From positions 1 through 20,053 of the forward strand of contig JACMIS010000610.1 of assembly GCA_014381035.1 (NCBI GenBank): a stretch of DNA of 20,053 nt, read 5' to 3'. Source of the stretch: Armatimonadota bacterium. GTDB lineage: Bacteria; Armatimonadota; Armatimonadia; Armatimonadales; Armatimonadaceae. The translations under genes were made by a program, and so were the position numbers. The notes beneath the pieces were generated by a model. It had not been told where the DNA came from, did no database searches, and worked only from the letters and a program-made list of their open reading frames with translations. Shown here one piece after another: positions 1-7,203 of the stretch (position 1 is its first letter; each line of letters begins with the position of its first letter).

Positions 1-82
1 ACGTAATATAGATACAATAACTTGAGCGTGCCGCGCTAAAGCGCGTCCGCAGTTTCTCCTAGCACGAAAGGGCGTACACACA
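1..82 (+). promoter_or_regulatory. Probable leader of the HtrA-like gene
   Basis: This short stretch precedes the protease gene. A TACAAT hexamer at 13-18 could be a -10 box, but its -35 partner would lie at or outside the window edge. A GC-rich hairpin (CGCGCT-AA-AGCGCG, 32-45) lies in the putative leader. An A/G-rich AAAGGG at 67-71 is the only ribosome-binding candidate before the TTG start at 83. A TGA at 23-25 closes the reading frame upstream, so the gene cannot begin outside the window. Confidence 0.3.
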
Positions 83-1135
83 TTGCATAGTTTCGGAAAA
101 AAAATCGCCGCCATCGCGGTCGCGGGCATTTCTCTGGGCGCAGGCTTCGGCGCGGGACAGGGCGTTTTCAACCAAAATGCGACCGGACAGGGTAGACCGG
201 CCTGGGCGGAACCAGCGAGTCTGCGTACCGCGGACGAGCAGAGCACGATCCGTGTCGCACGCGGCGTTTCTCCGGCGGTGGTAACGGTGCTCAGCAAGGG
301 CGGACTCGGTTCCGGGGTGATCCTGGACGGCAACAAAGGCATCATTCTTACCAACGCGCACGTCATCCGTGATGATCAGGGCAACGTCGCGACTCGCGTG
401 AATATCCGCCTGAAAACAGCGAAAGAATTACCGGGTACCGTGATCTATACCGACCGAAACGTTGACATGGCGGTCATCCGGGTCAACGCGACCGGTCTGC
501 CGCAAGCACAACTCGGCGACTCCGACAAACTGGAAGTCGGACAATCGGCAATCGCTATCGGAAACCCGCTCGGACTGGAGCAGACGGTGACCACGGGTGT
601 CGTATCGGCGGTCAATCGTCGTCTGTCACCGAACGATGTGGACGGCTTTATCCAGACGGATGCGGCGATCAACCCCGGTAACTCCGGCGGACCGCTTCTC
701 GACTCCAACGGGCGCGTTATCGGGATCAACACGGCGGTTCTGCGCGGCAACGGCGCGGAGGGTCTGGGGCTCGCGGTCCCGATCAACCTCGCCCGCGATG
801 TCGTGGACCAAATCCTGACCACCGGCACCGTGAAGCGGGTGTCTATCGGGGTTCGGTTCGGAAGCGTCACCCCGGCGTTGGCGGCGCGTTTCAACCTGCC
901 GGTCCGCTCCGGCGTGGTGCTGGACTCGGTGATGGAAGGCTCGGCGGCGGATAGAGCCGGGTTACAGGAAGGCGACATTCTCACCGCGCTCGACGGCAAG
1001 CCACTGGAGCAAGGCGGCGACCTACTGAAGGCGTTGCGTGCGAGACGCCCTGGGGAGACGGTGCAGATCAAGTACCAGCGCGGTCGAACATCCGGCACCA
1101 CGTCCGTGCGCCTCGCCGAAGCGTCGTCGAACTAA
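83..1135 (+). CDS. HtrA/DegP-like trypsin serine protease with one PDZ domain
   Basis: This is a predicted envelope serine protease of the HtrA (S1C) family, 350 residues, for degrading or handling misfolded exported proteins. The catalytic triad is visible as His93 (LTNAHV), Asp128 (NVDMAV) and Ser201 (NPGNSGGP). A single PDZ domain covers about residues 255-345, with the typical GSAADRAGLQEGDIL stretch. The N-terminus is short and basic, then hydrophobic (about residues 8-28), followed by a flexible linker. It therefore probably acts as a membrane anchor, although AWA before Glu43 could be a signal-peptidase site. One PDZ domain and about 350 residues fit the DegS/HhoA-like subgroup rather than two-PDZ DegP. 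The start is TTG at 83. No ATG or GTG precedes the hydrophobic segment, and an in-frame stop lies at 23-25. The gene stands alone and ends at two hairpins. Confidence 0.93.
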   Translation: MHSFGKKIAAIAVAGISLGAGFGAGQGVFNQNATGQGRPAWAEPASLRTADEQSTIRVARGVSPAVVTVLSKGGLGSGVILDGNKGIILTNAHVIRDDQGNVATRVNIRLKTAKELPGTVIYTDRNVDMAVIRVNATGLPQAQLGDSDKLEVGQSAIAIGNPLGLEQTVTTGVVSAVNRRLSPNDVDGFIQTDAAINPGNSGGPLLDSNGRVIGINTAVLRGNGAEGLGLAVPINLARDVVDQILTTGTVKRVSIGVRFGSVTPALAARFNLPVRSGVVLDSVMEGSAADRAGLQEGDILTALDGKPLEQGGDLLKALRARRPGETVQIKYQRGRTSGTTSVRLAEASSN

Positions 1136-1141
1136 TACTAT

Positions 1142-1178
1142 AGCCGGTCGGTGGAGCACACTCTTTCACCGACCGGCT
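1142..1178 (+). terminator. Hairpin after the HtrA-like gene
   Basis: A perfect 12-bp stem (AGCCGGTCGGTG at 1142-1153 with CACCGACCGGCT at 1167-1178) encloses a 13-base loop and begins six bases after the stop codon. The sequence after it is not T-rich (GTTCGCT), so it may be a weak or factor-assisted terminator or a 3'-end protecting hairpin. Confidence 0.55.
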
Positions 1179-1205
1179 GTTCGCTATGTGGGTAAACCAG
1201 AGTCG

Positions 1206-1249
1206 GCAAAACAAAATGCCCTACCTGTGTTTGACACAAGGTAGGGCAT
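1206..1249 (-). terminator. Intrinsic terminator of the SnoaL-like gene
   Basis: The arms ATGCCCTACCT (1216-1226) and AGGTAGGGCAT (1239-1249) form an 11-bp stem. It can extend inward by GTGT/ACAC with one bulged base. Read on the minus strand, the hairpin is followed by TTTGTTTTG (about 1215-1207), a good U-tract for the gene ending at 1281. On the plus strand nothing T-rich follows, so the terminator chiefly serves the minus-strand gene. Confidence 0.7.
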
Positions 1250-1280
1250 GTGAAATAGTCTCGCAAGCGGAATACGCCGT

Positions 1281-1652
1281 CTAATGGCTGATGGCGGATA
1301 ATTGTGACGTGCTTTGGATATCGAAACGCTTCACATGGCTTTCCTCGATGCGAAAGGCATGTACGACCGTTTCGTCGAGCAGGAGCTTGCCCTCAAGATC
1401 GCGGATCGTCTGGTGTACCTCTACAACTATTAAACCGTCCGCTGCTCTACTGATCTGGACGGGTTCGACATGGGGGTCGATAACGGACCACTGGTAGGTC
1501 CAGTATTCCCGAACGGCGTCCTTGCCATGAACATGAGTGCCTTCCATACCGTTCGCCCAAGCCACACCCTCGGCGAGTGACGAAAGCACCCCGTCTATAT
1601 CTCTGGCGTTAAATCGGTCGTATAAATGCGCGACGAGTTGTTCCTCTGTCAT
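1281..1652 (-). CDS. SnoaL/NTF2-like family protein
   Basis: This is a 123-residue protein of the cone-shaped SnoaL/NTF2-like fold. The opening helix is MTEEQLVAHLYDRFNARDID, followed by segments such as VAWANGMEG, HVHGKDAVREYW and a C-terminal sheet region with VVEVHQTIRDLEGKLL. In characterised relatives the fold serves as a small-ligand pocket (isomerases, cyclases, dehydratases) or as an assembly platform, so the substrate cannot be inferred. The ATG at 1652 is chosen because AAGGAAGCAAAGG lies just upstream on the minus strand and the family core begins there. An in-frame ATG at 1733 would add 27 residues that do not look like this fold. The gene lies downstream of and in the same direction as the LacI-type regulator, with a 128-bp gap. 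It could be co-transcribed, and it ends at its own terminator. Confidence 0.8.
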   Translation of the reverse strand: MTEEQLVAHLYDRFNARDIDGVLSSLAEGVAWANGMEGTHVHGKDAVREYWTYQWSVIDPHVEPVQISRAADGLIVVEVHQTIRDLEGKLLLDETVVHAFRIEESHVKRFDIQSTSQLSAISH

Positions 1653-1780
1653 CCGCCTTTGCTTCCTTGTTTTATCGTAAAGTTCTACGTTCCTTCTAGT
1701 GTACTCTGTCTGAGTAATTATTAGCGTCAACATCTAATTTGGAAAACGAAACGGCTTAACAAACAATCACGGAGATGACG

Positions 1781-3181
1781 TTATCGTTTCCCGGTAGTTT
1801 TACGCACTGTCAATGTCGTAGCGACGGATACCTGGCAGGTCTCGATAGACGCACCACCGAGCAGAGCGAGTAAGCGTTCCATCGCCAGTCGCCCCATTTC
1901 CCGGAAAGGTTGGCGGATCGTGGTCAGTCCCCCGCCGATCCTTTCCGCGTCCGGGAGGTCGTTGATTCCGGTAAGCGCGACATCCTCCGGAACCCGAGCA
2001 CCGCGCTCCGCAAGTTCCGTGATCATTCGGTCTGCCAAACCATCATCGGGAAGGACGATGGCGGTCGGCGGGGCGGGCAACGCAAACCACCGGTCGAGGA
2101 CGCGACTATACGTGGGGCGCATCCAGACGAAATCAGTATCTACAAACTCCAATTCCGGTTCGAACGGAAGCCCGACGCGCTCTAATGCGCGACGATAGCC
2201 TTCCTGGCGGTCACGGAAGTTAGAATCATGCACAGGACCACAGTACGCGATGCGACGGTGCCCGAGCGCGTAAAGATGCTGGACGGATTGGTAGATGGCG
2301 TCGAAGTTATCCGCGTTCACATAGCCGACGCCGGGCGGGACATGGCGGGACAATACCACGACTGTCGGAAGGCCGGCATCCGCGACCCGTTGTAGCGCGG
2401 GTTCTTCCCACCGCGGCGCGATCCAGAGCAGCCCGTCCACATGCCCGTCCAGAAACGGCAACCCGGGTTGCGTTTGGGGCCAGCTTAGCCAGCCGGGGTA
2501 CAGGAGGACATTGTAGCCCGCCGCGATGGCGGCGGCATTGATCCCCGCCAGTAACGGCGGAACGATAGAGCGTCCTACACCCTCATCCAGGGTGTCGAGA
2601 CCGAAGAGCATCACCCCGACGATACCACTCCTGCGATGCCGGATCGCTCGCACCAGTGCGCTGGGAGTAAAATGGAGTGCGTCCATAGCGTCCTGGACCC
2701 GCTGGCGCGTGGTCAGGCTCATCCGCCCCTTGTCGTTCAGGAAGTTCGATACGGTCGAGTTCGAGACGCCGGCATGCCTCGCCACATCCGTGATGGTAGT
2801 TCGGCGTTTTTCCTCGGAAAGTGCCGGTACCGGTTTCTCTGGCGGGTGGGGTGACGATGACGCGATTCCAGGCGTTCCGCTGTGCTCGCCCGTGCGCCGG
2901 AGCCAGTTGACCACCGACTGCGGATTCACCCCCAACTGGCGGGCGATGGCGCGGACACCAAGTCCCTGCTCATGAAGCGCAGTCGCCGCCTCACGAACGG
3001 ATTCGGCATAGCCACGCGGCCGCGTCTCTATCGTGTAACGCCGTCTGCAGACAGAGCATTTGTAACGTTGACTCCCGCTGACAGGAAGGATGCCAGCCTT
3101 CACTTGCCCCTCCGAACTGCTACAAAAGCGACAGACAGGCGTCGCCGGAAAAAAATTCGAGGAATTATCTTTTGTATCCAT
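1781..3181 (-). CDS. LacI-family regulator with an added N-terminal zinc ribbon and helix-turn-helix
   Basis: The protein is 466 residues, about 120 longer than a normal LacI repressor. Residues 17-50 form a zinc ribbon (Cys17-x2-Cys20, then Cys42-x2-Cys45 in KCSVCRRRYT). Residues about 58-96 form a second DNA-binding element (GVRAIARQLGVNPQSVVNWLRR). Together they resemble the InsA-type head of IS1-like transposases. After a Pro/Ser-rich linker (about 100-125) comes a standard LacI helix-turn-helix (about 128-185: TTITDVARHAGVSNSTVSNFLNDK). A periplasmic-binding-protein-like sensor (about 187-460) follows and ends in a typical TTIRQPFREMGRLAMERLLALL region. The expected role is a sugar- or glycoside-responsive repressor or activator with two DNA-reading heads. 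The gene is divergent from the prepilin-like gene at 3527. The start is ATG at 3181 with no clear Shine-Dalgarno; upstream DNA is A/T-rich. The LacI identity is firm; the relation of the head to transposases is inferred from motif shape. Confidence 0.9.
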   Translation of the reverse strand: MDTKDNSSNFFPATPVCRFCSSSEGQVKAGILPVSGSQRYKCSVCRRRYTIETRPRGYAESVREAATALHEQGLGVRAIARQLGVNPQSVVNWLRRTGEHSGTPGIASSSPHPPEKPVPALSEEKRRTTITDVARHAGVSNSTVSNFLNDKGRMSLTTRQRVQDAMDALHFTPSALVRAIRHRRSGIVGVMLFGLDTLDEGVGRSIVPPLLAGINAAAIAAGYNVLLYPGWLSWPQTQPGLPFLDGHVDGLLWIAPRWEEPALQRVADAGLPTVVVLSRHVPPGVGYVNADNFDAIYQSVQHLYALGHRRIAYCGPVHDSNFRDRQEGYRRALERVGLPFEPELEFVDTDFVWMRPTYSRVLDRWFALPAPPTAIVLPDDGLADRMITELAERGARVPEDVALTGINDLPDAERIGGGLTTIRQPFREMGRLAMERLLALLGGASIETCQVSVATTLTVRKTTGKR

Positions 3182-3272
3182 TTTTATAGACGTTTAGAAA
3201 AAGGTAAAAAAATATAAACAACTAAGCAGGAAATAATTGTAGGGAACATATCCATATTCATAGACAACGAAA

Positions 3273-3310
3273 AATACACCCGAGATTCGGGGTTATTGTA
3301 CCGGTGTATT
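3273..3310. promoter_or_regulatory. Inverted repeat in the divergent regulator/prepilin intergenic region
   Basis: AATACACC (3273-3280) and GGTGTATT (3303-3310) are perfect 8-bp inverted arms around a 22-base centre. The centre begins with a smaller palindrome CCCGA-GAT-TCGGG (3279-3291). The element lies about 92 bp upstream of the regulator start and about 60 bp upstream of the predicted prepilin transcription start, so it could be an operator shared by both genes. The remaining DNA in the 345-bp gap holds the promoter at 3336-3364, a 10-bp palindrome GTTACGTAAC at 3415-3424 in the leader, and no credible extra gene. Confidence 0.35.
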
Positions 3311-3335
3311 CGCGCGATTTCACGACTGACACTCC

Positions 3336-3364
3336 TTGACGACAAAAATGAACACGGATATACT
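3336..3364 (+). promoter_or_regulatory. Sigma-70-type promoter for prepilin-like gene 1
   Basis: TTGACG (3336-3341), a 17-base spacer and TATACT (3359-3364) form a near-consensus vegetative promoter. Transcription would begin near 3371 and give a leader of about 156 nt before the ATG at 3527. The leader contains the palindrome GTTACGTAAC. The same hexamer pair and spacing recur before the GntR/LacI gene. Confidence 0.6.
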
Positions 3365-3526
3365 CACGGAAGTTAGACGGTAAACCCGTTCTACCAATTC
3401 CGGCTCTGTCGCTGGTTACGTAACGAATCGTGGATATGGCTGAGAAGCCAGTGATTTCGATGCAGGCATCACACTTGCTTCCTACCCTCGCCCGTCCGAT
3501 GAATGGACGAAAGGACACACTATACA

Positions 3527-4396
3527 ATGCAACGCCGAGATACCATCACCTTAAAGAAACCGAACGACTCTCGTACCGGTTTTACACTGATCGAGTTATT
3601 AGTAGTTATCGCAATTATCGCCATCCTTGCTGCGATATTATTTCCTGTTTTCGCTCAGGCACGCGAGAAAGCCCGTCAGACGACTTGCCTGTCGAATATG
3701 AAACAGATCGGTCTTGCGATGATGCAGTACAACCAGGACAACGACGAGTGTTATTGCCCGTCACAGGTATCCACCAGCGGCTATGGGAGTTTCACCACCG
3801 GTTACGACTGGACGTTCATCATCAATCCGTACATCAAGAACGGCGAGAACAAAACGGCACCGGTAGGCGGACGCGCTATCCAGGGGTACGCGGGCGGCAT
3901 CTATTCGTGCCCGTCGTCGTTGCGGCAACAGCAACAAAGCCAATTCCTACTCCGCGGCGATGTGTTCCCTACCTGGTACAACATTGACGGACCGCTGGAT
4001 GGAAACGCTTCCGGTCCCGCGGTGTCGATGGCGCAGATTGATGAACCGTCGAACAAGATCGCGATGTGGGAAGCCGGTTCCAACGGTGTGGATGCCAACA
4101 ATTACGGACCGTACTATCCCATCGAGGGCTGGGCGTGGTATTCCGGCTATTCGTATCAGGTCGGTGATTTTCTGGGATCATCCAAAGACTGCGATATTCA
4201 GGAAGGGTCGGATGGCGGCGGGTTCCAATCCTGCAATACCCTGCCGCGCTACCGGCACAGCGGCGGTGCCAATATGCTTTACCTCGACGGGCACGTAAAG
4301 GTGATGAAAAAAGGTGATTTCTACGCCCGGAATATTTTCATCCCCAAAGTCTGTGCACAATTCTGGAACGGTGGCACCTGCTCAGCAACCCCGTAG
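3527..4396 (+). CDS. Prepilin-like H-x9-DG protein (DUF1559 type), copy 1
   Basis: The 289-residue protein has a short basic leader ending in Thr17-Gly18. The prepilin-peptidase site G18/F19 follows, with Glu23 at mature position +5. The hydrophobic helix [20 protein letters not shown] (19-38) continues into [24 protein letters not shown]. The C-terminal region carries the H-x9-DG motif (His244, Asp254-Gly255) in [18 protein letters not shown]. Such proteins are processed like type II secretion or type IV pilus pseudopilins and should be exposed at the cell envelope. Their individual functions are largely unknown. The ATG at 3527 follows GAAAGGA (3508-3514) at slightly long spacing; an in-frame ATG at 3503 would lengthen the leader by eight residues. 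No secretion ATPase or prepilin peptidase gene is nearby. The gene probably shares a transcript with the lipoprotein gene at 4473. Confidence 0.93.
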   Translation: MQRRDTITLKKPNDSRTGFTLIELLVVIAIIAILAAILFPVFAQAREKARQTTCLSNMKQIGLAMMQYNQDNDECYCPSQVSTSGYGSFTTGYDWTFIINPYIKNGENKTAPVGGRAIQGYAGGIYSCPSSLRQQQQSQFLLRGDVFPTWYNIDGPLDGNASGPAVSMAQIDEPSNKIAMWEAGSNGVDANNYGPYYPIEGWAWYSGYSYQVGDFLGSSKDCDIQEGSDGGGFQSCNTLPRYRHSGGANMLYLDGHVKVMKKGDFYARNIFIPKVCAQFWNGGTCSATP

Positions 4397-4429
4397 ACAA
4401 AATTATCGTCGGTTCGAAGAGTGGAATGC

Positions 4430-4461
4430 CACGGCGACGTCTCCTCGGTGCGGTCGCCGTG
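4430..4461 (+). other. Intercistronic hairpin between prepilin-like gene 1 and the lipoprotein gene
   Basis: CACGGCGAC (4430-4438) and GTCGCCGTG (4453-4461) form a perfect 9-bp GC-rich stem with a 14-base loop in the 76-bp gap. No U-tract follows. It is therefore more likely an RNA-stability or partial-attenuation element that sets the ratio of the two products than a full terminator. It ends 11 bases before the lipoprotein ATG. Confidence 0.4.
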
Positions 4462-4472
4462 TGGGAAAGAAA

Positions 4473-4715
4473 ATGCGAACAAAAGGTATGACATTGAAGA
4501 CGGCTGTTTCTGTCGTGGCACTGTTGGCAGTGTGTGGATTTTCGCTCGGTTGCACTTCCCGGGGGGATACCTCCGGGTTCAAGCCGGAGCAGAAACCCTC
4601 CAAAGCGCAGCTCGGTAAGCAGATCGAAGAAATTAAAGCGAACCCGAAGATCCCGGAAGGGATTAAGACGACGGCGATCAAAAAACTCGAAGCCGATATG
4701 GCGAGCGCGAAGTAG
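4473..4715 (+). CDS. Small predicted lipoprotein
   Basis: This 80-residue protein has a lipoprotein-type signal. A basic start (MRTKGMTLK) precedes a hydrophobic stretch (about 11-26) ending at Cys27 in FSLGC. The lipobox is imperfect because Ser, not Leu, is at -3. The mature part is short, charged and lysine-rich, and predicted helical (QLGKQIEEIKANPKIPEGIKTTAIKKLEADM). No family is recognised. ATG 4473 is chosen because GGGAAAGAAA lies directly upstream; ATG 4488 would leave a weaker signal peptide. Its position directly behind prepilin-like gene 1, with a terminator over its stop codon, suggests co-expression. It may be a small envelope partner of the pseudopilin, but this is inferred from context only. 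Confidence 0.7.
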   Translation: MRTKGMTLKTAVSVVALLAVCGFSLGCTSRGDTSGFKPEQKPSKAQLGKQIEEIKANPKIPEGIKTTAIKKLEADMASAK

Positions 4716-4740
4716 CATCTACTTTCGCGGCGTTTTATTT
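4706..4740 (+). terminator. Intrinsic terminator overlapping the lipoprotein stop codon
   Basis: CGCGAAGTAG (4706-4715) pairs with CTACTTTCGCG (4719-4729) around a three-base loop, with one bulged T. TTTTATTT follows at 4733-4740. The left arm contains the TAG stop codon of the lipoprotein gene, and the T-tract overlaps the end of convergent comEC. It would close the prepilin-lipoprotein transcript. Confidence 0.65.
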
Positions 4741-7194
4741 CACCACCGGCGCGACGAAAACGCGCTCACCGTTCGTTGTGATCACGATTGCCCCCGAGCG
4801 GTCGGTGCGATACGTTGTCGCGCCGACCGTTTTTAATTTCGCGAGAACGTCCGCCGCAGGGTGCCCGAAGTTGTTTTCGCGCCCGCATGAAATGATCGCT
4901 ACCGAGGGGGAAACCGATTTCAGGAACGCTTCGCCGGATGAGAAGCGCGAGCCGTGATGCCCGACTTTCAGCACATCGGCTTGCAGCGGAACGCCGCTTC
5001 GGAGCAGACTTTCTTCCGCCGTTTCTTCCGCATCACCCGTGAAAAGCAGGGTCGCGTTTTTGTAGCGGAGTCGCAGAACAACGCAGTTTGCGTTCGTGAT
5101 CGAGCGGGTGTTGGTGAGCAAGGGGTGCGCCGGGTGCAACACTTCGAGCGTAACGCCGGATGTTCCCAGAGCAATCGTCTGTCCGCGCCGCGCCTGAGTC
5201 CAGGGCACTTGTTTTCTTCGCAATAACTGGCGCAGTCGGGCGGCAGCGTCGCCGCCGCTATCGGGAACGCCGCCGTCGAGCACGTGCCGGACCGGGAACG
5301 CACGGGTGACCGCGATCAAGCCCTGTACGTGGTCTTCGTCGGGGTGCGTCGGAATAAGCCAGTCAACACGGTGGATCCCCCGGCGACGCAGGAACGGGAC
5401 AACGATCCGGCTTCCGGGATCGCCGGTATAGCGCTCGTCGGTGCCGGGATAGCCGCCCCCATCGATCACGGCGACCGCACCGTCCGGCGTTTCGATCACG
5501 GCGGCGTCGCCCTGACCCACATCGAGGAACGTCACGCGCAATTCGTTTCGTTCGCGTTGCGCGGCAATCCATGGCGGCACAACGATCAGAAGCGGGAGCA
5601 CGAAAAGCGTGGCGACCGGAAAGGACGCCAGTTGCAGAATCGTCGGGCGCGGCTTGTTTTCGGGAAGAAATACGCGGCGTGTCGCGAACTGCCGGAACCC
5701 CAGGCTGAGCACGACAAACGCGATATAGAACGTTATCACACTGATTGCGGATGGCGGCGGCAGGGAGACGGCGGCAAGATCGGGCGCGGCGAAAACCGAT
5801 GTCACGTTGACGAGAAAAGCACAGAGCCAGTGAATCAGTAGCCACACGATTGCCGGGAGCGGGATCAAAACCGACAATCCGGCGACTGCCATGCCCCCAA
5901 CGAGAAGTAGCTCGGCGACGGGAACCAGCACGATTCCCGCAAGCGGCGCGATCAGGGAAACCAGCGAGAAATGGTACGCGGTCAGGGGCAGGGCGGAGAC
6001 CTGTGCGATACATCCGGTCATGAAAAGAAAGACGATTTCCCGCCCGATACGCACCGGGAGCGGCAACTGATATTCGAGCGGAAAAAGCCAGAGGCGAAGC
6101 GAATTCATCCACATCAAAATCCCGCCGACACACGCCAGCGACAACTGAAAGCCCACGTCATAAATCGCCAGCGGGTCGAAAAACAGAATCACGAACGCCG
6201 CGACGACGAGCGAGTGGAGGGGGTCGGCGTCGCGGCGAAACACGGGCGCGAGAAGGATCACGGTCAGCATCACGGCGGAGCGAACGGTCGCGGACGATAG
6301 ACCGGACGCCAACGCGAACGTCCAGAGGAGCAAAATCGCGACGAGATTCGCCGCATTCCGTAAGCCACGGTTCGCAGGAAGATGGCGCAGGGCGTAGGAG
6401 AGCACGGTCGCGAACACGGCGAGATGCAAGCCGGACACCGACAGGATATGCACCGCGCCGGTCCGCTCGAAGGCGAGGTCGGTCTCATACGCGATCCCGC
6501 TTCGCTCGGAAAGCAACACCCCGGCGACCAGTGCTTTATCGTCGGGCGGCAGTGGCGAACGGGCGACGGCGGATAACAGCGAGCGGTGCGTCTGTGCGGC
6601 AACGGATGTGAGCGAGTTACCGCTCCCCGGTGTGATCCACCGCATATCGCCGGTCCGTTTCGCGATCAGCGTGGCGAAAATGCCCTTACGCCAGAGGAAC
6701 ACCCGGTAGTCGAAACCGCCGGGATTGGTCGCCGTTGGTGGCAGTTCGACCTGTCCGCGCACGGCGACCGTGTCACCGAATCGCGGCACAGGACCGGCGT
6801 TCGGTGTTTGCGTGACGAGGAGCGCGCCGGATACAGGCGTGTTCTTTTCCCACGAGGATAATTGAAGCGGGTAGCGCGTATTGCCCCCGAATTGCGTTTC
6901 CGGTTCCGCGGTGACGGTTCCGGCAAGCCAGAAAGAGGGTTGCCCCGCGAGATGCGAAACGTCATCTGTAGCGGGCGTTGCGCGTTGTTGCGCCAGCGTC
7001 GTCCCCCAGACCGCGAACGGCACCAGCCAGCATAACAGCGCGGCAAGCGGATGCCGTCGCAAGCAGATCGCCGCGAGCATGAATAGGATTGCGACACCGA
7101 GACCGAAGGGTAACGATACGGCGGGAAGAAGCGGTGCCGCCAGAATACCGGCGAGCAGGGCGGCGGTCATTCCCACGAGCGGCGACACACGCAC
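4735..7194 (-). CDS. comEC: ComEC/Rec2-type DNA internalisation channel
   Basis: This is an 819-residue multi-pass membrane protein that carries single-stranded DNA across the inner membrane in natural transformation. The N-terminal part has hydrophobic segments and a soluble OB-like DUF4131 region (about 25-190). The central competence domain (about 220-500) has the hallmark HILSVSGLHLAVF (249-261). The C-terminal metallo-beta-lactamase-like domain (about 550-815) shows FLDVGQGDAAVIETPDG, the metal motif THPDEDHVQG (His617, Asp619, Asp621, His622), LLFTGDAEE and a late HHGSRFSSGEAF. All three expected parts are present, so the gene looks intact. The start is GTG at 7194, preceded by GGAAAGG. 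The DciA-like gene ends nine bases upstream, indicating co-transcription. No comEA or comF is seen here. Confidence 0.95.
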   Translation of the reverse strand: MRVSPLVGMTAALLAGILAAPLLPAVSLPFGLGVAILFMLAAICLRRHPLAALLCWLVPFAVWGTTLAQQRATPATDDVSHLAGQPSFWLAGTVTAEPETQFGGNTRYPLQLSSWEKNTPVSGALLVTQTPNAGPVPRFGDTVAVRGQVELPPTATNPGGFDYRVFLWRKGIFATLIAKRTGDMRWITPGSGNSLTSVAAQTHRSLLSAVARSPLPPDDKALVAGVLLSERSGIAYETDLAFERTGAVHILSVSGLHLAVFATVLSYALRHLPANRGLRNAANLVAILLLWTFALASGLSSATVRSAVMLTVILLAPVFRRDADPLHSLVVAAFVILFFDPLAIYDVGFQLSLACVGGILMWMNSLRLWLFPLEYQLPLPVRIGREIVFLFMTGCIAQVSALPLTAYHFSLVSLIAPLAGIVLVPVAELLLVGGMAVAGLSVLIPLPAIVWLLIHWLCAFLVNVTSVFAAPDLAAVSLPPPSAISVITFYIAFVVLSLGFRQFATRRVFLPENKPRPTILQLASFPVATLFVLPLLIVVPPWIAAQRERNELRVTFLDVGQGDAAVIETPDGAVAVIDGGGYPGTDERYTGDPGSRIVVPFLRRRGIHRVDWLIPTHPDEDHVQGLIAVTRAFPVRHVLDGGVPDSGGDAAARLRQLLRRKQVPWTQARRGQTIALGTSGVTLEVLHPAHPLLTNTRSITNANCVVLRLRYKNATLLFTGDAEETAEESLLRSGVPLQADVLKVGHHGSRFSSGEAFLKSVSPSVAIISCGRENNFGHPAADVLAKLKTVGATTYRTDRSGAIVITTNGERVFVAPVVK

Positions 7195-7203
7195 CGTTTC
7201 GCG

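Noticed and set aside
445..1101. 218-residue open frame on the minus strand opposite the HtrA-like gene
   Set aside because: It is rich in Arg, Ser and Pro with no recognisable domain and lies wholly opposite a gene with an intact catalytic triad. It is a GC-driven mirror frame.
1653..1733. Upstream extension of the SnoaL-like gene to ATG 1733
   Set aside because: The added 27 residues do not fit the fold, and the ATG at 1652 has a purine-rich ribosome-binding region. A TTGACG at 1731-1726 lacks a correctly spaced -10, so I do not call a promoter either.
2882..3181. Possible IS1-type insertion sequence
   Set aside because: Only an InsA-like ribbon and helix-turn-helix are present, fused in frame to LacI. 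No catalytic transposase domain, terminal inverted repeats or target duplication are visible.
3258..3527. 89-residue minus-strand frame in the divergent intergenic region
   Set aside because: No ribosome-binding site or domain is seen, and it lies across the promoter, palindromes and leader of prepilin-like gene 1.
3430..3987. 185-residue plus-strand frame overlapping prepilin-like gene 1
   Set aside because: The overlapping frame has no family features, while the prepilin frame has a full pseudopilin head and H-x9-DG motif.
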